Below, in pieces: positions 59,684-64,000 of a DNA stretch of 64,000 nucleotides. The stretch spans positions 10,112,001 to 10,176,000 of the forward strand of contig NC_064214.1 of the NCBI RefSeq assembly GCF_023101765.2. Direction: 5' to 3'. The notes beneath the pieces were generated by a model. That model did not search any database and was not told the DNA's origin. It saw only the letters and a program-made list of their open reading frames with translations. The stretch is from Spodoptera frugiperda (lineage: Eukaryota; Arthropoda; Insecta; Lepidoptera; Noctuidae). Made by a program: the position numbers and the translations under genes. Positions within the stretch are counted from its first letter, which is position 1; the number at the start of each line of letters is the position of its first letter.

Positions 59684-59822
59684 GGGATCATTCTGACTTC
59701 TCCCGCCATAAGCGAGGCGAGAGGGAGTGTCAGACTCTTACTGACTAAAAACCACCCCGTTCCTGCTCCTGGTTTTCGAGCCGGAGCCCCGTTAAACCCG
59801 CTAGGTAGTCCGCAGCTCCGGT
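59684..59822 (+). repeat. GACTTCTCCCGCC family copy
   Basis: ATTCTGACTTCTCCCGCCAT, GAGAGGGAGTGTCAGACTCT, TTTTCGAGCCGGAGCCCCGT and TAGGTAGTCCGCAGCTCCGG. It lies between the two genes. Confidence 0.7.
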
Positions 59823-60002
59823 ACCTATTTACCTATGTTATGTTTATTATTTAATCTGTACCTAATGTAATACGTGCAGCAGAAGAAAAATAGCAAAATT
59901 AAAAGAATTTGCGTCAAATTTTATGTATTTCAATGAAATGAATATCTGTTGTCTGTTAAATAAAGACAATAGTTTCCAAGAATTAATTCAATTATATGTA
60001 AC

Positions 60003-60187
60003 ACTAGCTTCTACCAGCGGCTCCGCCTGCGGTCCCGTGGAATAAAAAGCACCCTATGTGTTACTCCAGACCACCGACTATTGCTGTTTTAAATTTCGTC
60101 CCGATCCCTTCAGCCGTTATGACGTGATTAAGTCACAAACATACAGACAAACATAAACTTTCGTATTTATAATATTAACTAGTAAGA
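60003..60187. mobile_element. Short interspersed element, CTAGCTTCTACCAGCGGC type
   Basis: It starts ACTAGCTTCTACCAGCGGCT and ends TTTATAATATTAACTAGTAA. The interior is diverged but still contains CCCGTGGAATAAAAAGCACC and CAGACAAACATAAAC. It lies in the 3' intergenic space between the two genes. Confidence 0.6.
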
Positions 60188-60582
60188 TTGTTATGTATTG
60201 TTTGTCCGGGAAATACTCAATAAGAAAACAATCAAGAACAAGTATAACTTATAATATATTTGCTACTTTACTTACCATCTAGATACATCACAATATCGTT
60301 AAAAAAGAATGTACAAAGAACTAGTAAATCGTATACAAGTACATTTGTGTGAGATAGAAACAATATCTAATAGATGGAAATAATAACATTTATACTTAAT
60401 TCCTATTTAAAAAAATATAAACAGTAATATCTAAAATATTAGACAATTTGGAATCAGAAAACCATTGTTATTTTTATATAAACGGTAAACGACTAAAAAG
60501 GAATGTACTAAACACATTTGAAAAAAGAATTGAACCATAATCTCAGATGAAAAAAAATATAGGAAAGATCTTTAGATTGCAA

Positions 60583-60588
60583 TTTATT
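60583..60588 (-). terminator. Polyadenylation signal AATAAA, MADF-BESS gene
   Basis: TTTATT on the plus strand reads AATAAA on the coding strand, about 180 nt past the stop codon. It gives a short 3' UTR. Other AT-rich signals further down cannot be excluded. Confidence 0.45.
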
Positions 60589-60768
60589 GTGAAGATTGAC
60601 ATTATGATGACTTATGTACTTGACTTACTTAAAATTAGGATATTGTTATAAAAAAATGATAAGGTAAAAAAGATGGAACACGGTAAGAAGATATAGGTTC
60701 ATCTAATAGATATTTAAAAATAAACAACTAGACAGACAGTCAATAAAAAAACAGTAATCATCAATAAC

Positions 60769-61271
60769 TCATTCATTCATGATATCATTTTCAAAATCGA
60801 ATTCATATTTAACAGGATGAGGGACTATTCGCGGCATGTTTTCAATAGATTCCTTGGACATACCATCAGCTTGCAACTCGTACCTTGTGAACAACGTGGC
60901 TATTTCTAACTTCAACATAATTTGCATACGAGGAGGTAACTTTTTAAAAGTCTCCGCGTAACTTAGGAAGAAGTGGTCTACGCCATCTAACGAGTCCTTT
61001 TTCACTTCACATTCGCTTGTTCCTTCATTTAAATTGTCTTCTGAAGTTTTTGGGTCAGTATTCTCTGGACTTGGTTCCCGAATTTCCTTTGGAGTGTAAT
61101 TATAAACTCTTCTACATGTTGTGCTGACGCAGTCGTCCAAAAACTTCACTTTATCCGCCCAAGGCCAGTGCTTGTACTTCTTGTACGCTTCCACGAAACC
61201 CGGTTCAGAAGTTTTCTTGTACTTAGCGTAGTTGTCCTTCAAACCTTTCCATTTTGCGCTCCAGATGTGCG
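60769..61271 (-). CDS. MADF-BESS gene, exon 2
   Basis: The exon starts after TTTATTTTCAG and runs 503 nt to a TAA-type stop at the low-coordinate end. It carries the rest of the MADF domain, the acidic linker, the BESS motif and a short tail ending in an acidic DFENDIMNE segment. Confidence 0.93.
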
Positions 61272-61752
61272 CTGAAAATAAAGACTGAATTTAGTTACAT
61301 ACCTATATAAATATTACGCATTGAAATCTCTTAAAGATCAGAGATTTCTTACAGACACGATCACCGTGCCGATTCACCTGGTACCATTAAGACGTCGAGT
61401 TCAGGGACACCCTATATACAACATACATTTATGTACACCTCTACTTACCTCTTCGAGATTAGAGACATGTCGTTATATATTTTAAGTAAAATACTACGTT
61501 CCGAGTATGTACAGCGCCATCTAGCATACTTTAACAAAAACAAAATTTAATTACTTGCAAAATACGATAGATGGCGTTAAATTATACAATGATAAGTGTG
61601 AACTCACCAGTACCACTGCCCGAGCCCATTAACCGCGAGATTTCTTTCCATGCTTCCATTCGTTTGTGTCGATCTTTGTACAATGGATCACTTAAATCGT
61701 ATAGAAACCGTCTGCTTTTGACGAGTTCTATCAATCTTTCCGTTTCGGACAT
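60769..61752 (-). CDS. MADF-BESS domain protein, two exons, 215 aa
   Basis: Exon 1 is 61608-61752 (ATG at 61752), the intron is 61272-61607 (GTGAGT...TTTTCAG), and exon 2 is 60769-61271. The joined frame is 215 codons plus stop with a split Ala codon. Residues 6-98 are a MADF domain, a Myb/SANT-like trihelix: LIELVKSRRFLYDLSDPLYK, then EAWKEISRLM, IWSAKWKGLKDNYAKYKK and WPWADKVKFLDDCV, with the usual tryptophans. Residues about 144-180 are a BESS motif (DHFFLSYAETFKKLPPRMQI...KLEIATLF), which mediates protein-protein contacts. An acidic, Ser/Pro/Glu-rich linker (about 113-142) joins them. Such proteins (Adf1-like, e.g. Adf1, Dip3, stwl, hng) are nuclear, sequence-specific DNA-binding activators or repressors that expanded in insects. 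I cannot assign a specific orthologue. The gene is convergent with the TNFAIP8-family gene; an AATAAA lies at 60583-60588 on this strand. Confidence 0.93.
61418..61485 (+). mobile_element. Diverged SINE 3' fragment in the MADF-BESS intron
   Basis: ATTTATGTACACCTCTACTT and ACCTCTTCGAGATTAGAGAC resemble the SINE 3' end (CACCTCTGCCTACCCCTTCG) with many changes. It lies inside the single intron. Confidence 0.4.
61608..61752 (-). CDS. MADF-BESS gene, exon 1
   Basis: This exon holds 48 codons plus one base, from ATG at 61752 to a GTGAGT donor. It encodes the first MADF helix and most of the second. The start is supported because the MADF domain begins within the first few residues, as is usual, and CpG-rich promoter-like sequence lies just upstream. 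Confidence 0.9.
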
Positions 61753-61779
61753 AGTTAAGGTTTGTTAAAGTGAATAAAA

Positions 61780-61940
61780 TAGAAGAACGCGTAACGCGGT
61801 GCGACGCGACGTGCGTTCGGTGTCGCTGACCGCCGCGGTCGAACTGTCGTTACGCGAAGTTTCTAGATAGCGTGTGAGAGAGAAGCCTTGAACTCTGATC
61901 GCTGAACGCTATCTTCTAACGTTCTCTTTCACACATTTAT
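61780..61940 (-). promoter_or_regulatory. CpG-rich promoter candidate of the MADF-BESS gene
   Basis: This GC- and CpG-rich island in AT-rich DNA sits directly upstream of the ATG at 61752. It contains inverted motifs: CGCGTAACG (61788-61796) with CGTTACGCG (61848-61856), a 13-bp dyad GACCGCCGCGGTC (61828-61840), and AGATAGCGT (61865-61873) with ACGCTATCT (61906-61914). No TATA box is obvious. The promoter role is inferred from position and composition. Confidence 0.5.
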
Positions 61941-62429
61941 CTATTGTTCATTTAAACAAAGGATTTTGTTGATTTTTAGCAATAATAAATTACTGTCGTA
62001 TGTGACCGCGTTTCGGTTTATCTCGCATTTTCTCGACTAGATAATGAAAGTTAAGAATGATAGATATGCAACAGACAAGTAGTTAGGTAGCAGTAGATAG
62101 ATAGCTATAATATATTGTTGTAGATACCTACTACAAAATAGGAAATATAATGAAAAGCTAAATACTATTAGGAGGTTCTTTCTGTTTTTCATTTACATAC
62201 TATATACATACTTATATTCAAATTGGGTCTTTTCATATTTTATGGTAAGTAGCCTTTCAGCTAAAGACCTTTTCGAAAAACTAAAAGTAGCTAACAATAT
62301 TTGACGCCTCAAAACCAAACGGTTGTTTGAGATTGACGCTGACCCTTTTATATTATGGAACTTTTTCAAAAATATGTTGCTCTATACTTGCACTCGGATT
62401 TAGTTTTATATCGTAGGTGTGTTTTTAGA

Positions 62430-62545
62430 AACGTACACATCACATCTAGGTTTAAAACCACACCCCACAGAACCACAATTCTCCCGTGCAGGAATCGAAC
62501 CCACGACACGTTGCGTAACAGCCACTGCGCCGGCTGAGCAATAAG
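62430..62545 (-). mobile_element. SINE fragment with A and B boxes
   Basis: TGCAGGAATCGAACCCACGA (B box complement) and CACGTTGCGTAACAGCCACT then GCGCCGGC (A box complement) are visible. Overlapping short ORFs on both strands are artefacts of the repeat. Confidence 0.6.
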
Positions 62546-62612
62546 AATCAAAAATCGTGTTTTTTAAGTTGACATGTTTTGCGTGATGATGATGATTAAG
62601 AGTAGGTGGCAT

Positions 62613-62756
62613 TTTTCAGCACGGAGTCTAGAATTGTGCCCAGTATAAGGCAATAGACTCACCCCCTATTACATGGGACTTATAACACAAATGGTGAAAA
62701 GTGGGTGTACATTGTATAGCGGCCTTATGTGTCGTAATGTGCATATCTGCCTAGCT
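62613..62756 (+). mobile_element. SINE body cut off by a MITE
   Basis: TTTTTCAGCACGGAGTCTAG, GGCAATAGACTCACCCCCTA, GGGTGTACATTGTATAGC and GTGCATATCTGCCTAGC follow family order. The sequence breaks where the MITE at 62757 begins and the CTTCGGGGAT end does not clearly resume. Confidence 0.6.
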
Positions 62757-62986
62757 GGGTGGTTTTCCGAAAAACTTTAACTTTTATTTAACAAATCATT
62801 AATCTCCTGCGTTATTAAGCATCGTGGTAGCTTATTATCATCCTTATTTTTATTGTATTGGTTGAGAGCAGTGTCACAGCTTATTTTATTGAAACCAAAT
62901 TTTGTGTTTCAATCGGCAAAATTGTTAACTTTTGGTTGAGGATAATGACGCCGTTAACATTTTGTGATTTTTTCGGAAAACCACCC
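62757..62986. repeat. MITE with 18-bp perfect TIRs, inside a SINE
   Basis: GGGTGGTTTTCCGAAAAA (62757-62774) is inverted at 62969-62986. A GTTAAC-like subterminal motif also mirrors. The left side interrupts a SINE body. Confidence 0.75.
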
Positions 62987-64000
62987 CTCTGATAAATGGC
63001 ATGCCGGTGCAGTAACTTAGGTAGGTAGGTAGATAGGTACTATTACAAATATTATATATTATAGGAAAACAGGGAAAAAGAAATAAAACTCGCAATATAT
63101 TGTGAAAGCACCAGTCAATAAATTTTATTCACTAAAATTCCCTTAGTATACAATTCTGATATTTGTGATTTGGATGACGTGGTCTAGTATACTACAGTGC
63201 TGGTATATAGCTGGTAACTTGCTTTACTCAGACATTCATCAACTCGGAAAGAAAATGTCGAAAAATACGACATTTTGTGACGTAGATTTTGTTGACGTTC
63301 CGACTTTTTTGACATTAGTAATGTATTGTATGTAGCGACTATTATAGAATAGGGTAGATGACTATTTTTTATTTTAATGTCCGTCTTGTAGATCATTTTA
63401 AAACATTAGACACGTATTATTTATTTTCTTACGCAAACAAATACTTTCGAAGATATATTGATTTGAAATATCGTGTGACGTCACTTCTATGTACATTTTA
63501 TACGTAGAAATGACGTATTTGCTTAACTTTGATTCGTTTTATCTAAGTTTTGTTATCTTATATGACAAAATAAAAAATACGTGTCTAATATTTTTCATTA
63601 CCTAACTGACGGACTAAATAGATTTTTAATTTTCATACACCGTCATCATCCCTATTGTATATGTATGTATGTATGTCAAAATTAGTGTTTTTTATTACTT
63701 CTTGTGAAGTATCGATATTGATAAATGTCTCAGTACAAATTGCAACATTAATTTTATTAATGAAACCTAAGATCTGTTTCATTGCTTTCAAAAATAATCA
63801 AACTAAAATACTTCGTCAGTTTCCAAATTACTTACAGCATATCCTAGTAACAAAACAGATCTTATGCCTTTAGCGATAAGAACCAGTTTCGCATGTTTCA
63901 TCTACGACACATGTACATTTATGAAATTAAATACAAATTAAGTATCTAGTACTTAGAAAGTAAACACACGAGATTTTTAAAACGGAAACATTTATACTTC

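Overview
The window is eukaryotic nuclear DNA, almost certainly from a moth (Lepidoptera, probably a noctuid-like species). The call rests on AT-rich non-coding DNA, two spliced genes with GT-AG introns and GC-rich exons, and a dense population of short repeats of lepidopteran character: two tRNA-derived SINE families, several fold-back MITE families and remnants of non-LTR retrotransposons. I see no operons, CRISPR arrays or prokaryotic genes, and no intact transposase, integrase or reverse transcriptase.

Layout. About 1-47 kb is a gene-poor, repeat-rich expanse that I read as intergenic DNA or one very long intron or upstream region. Its datable contents are a LINE reverse transcriptase C-terminus with an A-rich tail (16.25-17.34 kb, minus), a decayed RTE-type LINE 3' end (19.66-20.04 kb), a large direct-repeat-bearing non-autonomous element (23.65-24.36 kb), a tandem-repeat plus hairpin element (8.6-9.27 kb) and dozens of SINE or MITE copies, some nested. 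Next come a CpG-rich block (47.35-47.57 kb), a 332-bp element with perfect 136-bp inverted arms (47.72-48.05 kb) and a motif-rich promoter candidate (52.4-52.6 kb).

Genes. A four-exon gene at 54.13-56.17 kb (+) encodes a complete 186-residue TNFAIP8/TIPE family protein (the Drosophila member is sigmar), a lipid-binding alpha-helical regulator of cell death, autophagy and inflammation. Its introns and 3' region carry three different repeat insertions. A two-exon gene at 60.77-61.75 kb (-) encodes a 215-residue MADF-BESS protein, an insect-type DNA-binding transcription regulator. The two genes are convergent; their 3' ends are separated by about 4.6 kb that holds six ATCGAT sites (five of them exact TATCGATA), a TA-flanked MITE and a short repeat. 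Nothing indicates that they work in one pathway.

The ORFs elsewhere are short and mostly fall inside repeats. I found no convincing novel multi-gene system. The most unusual items are the perfect long inverted repeat, the fold-back element in the probable TNFAIP8-family 3' UTR, the CRE/X-box-like cluster and the TATCGATA cluster.
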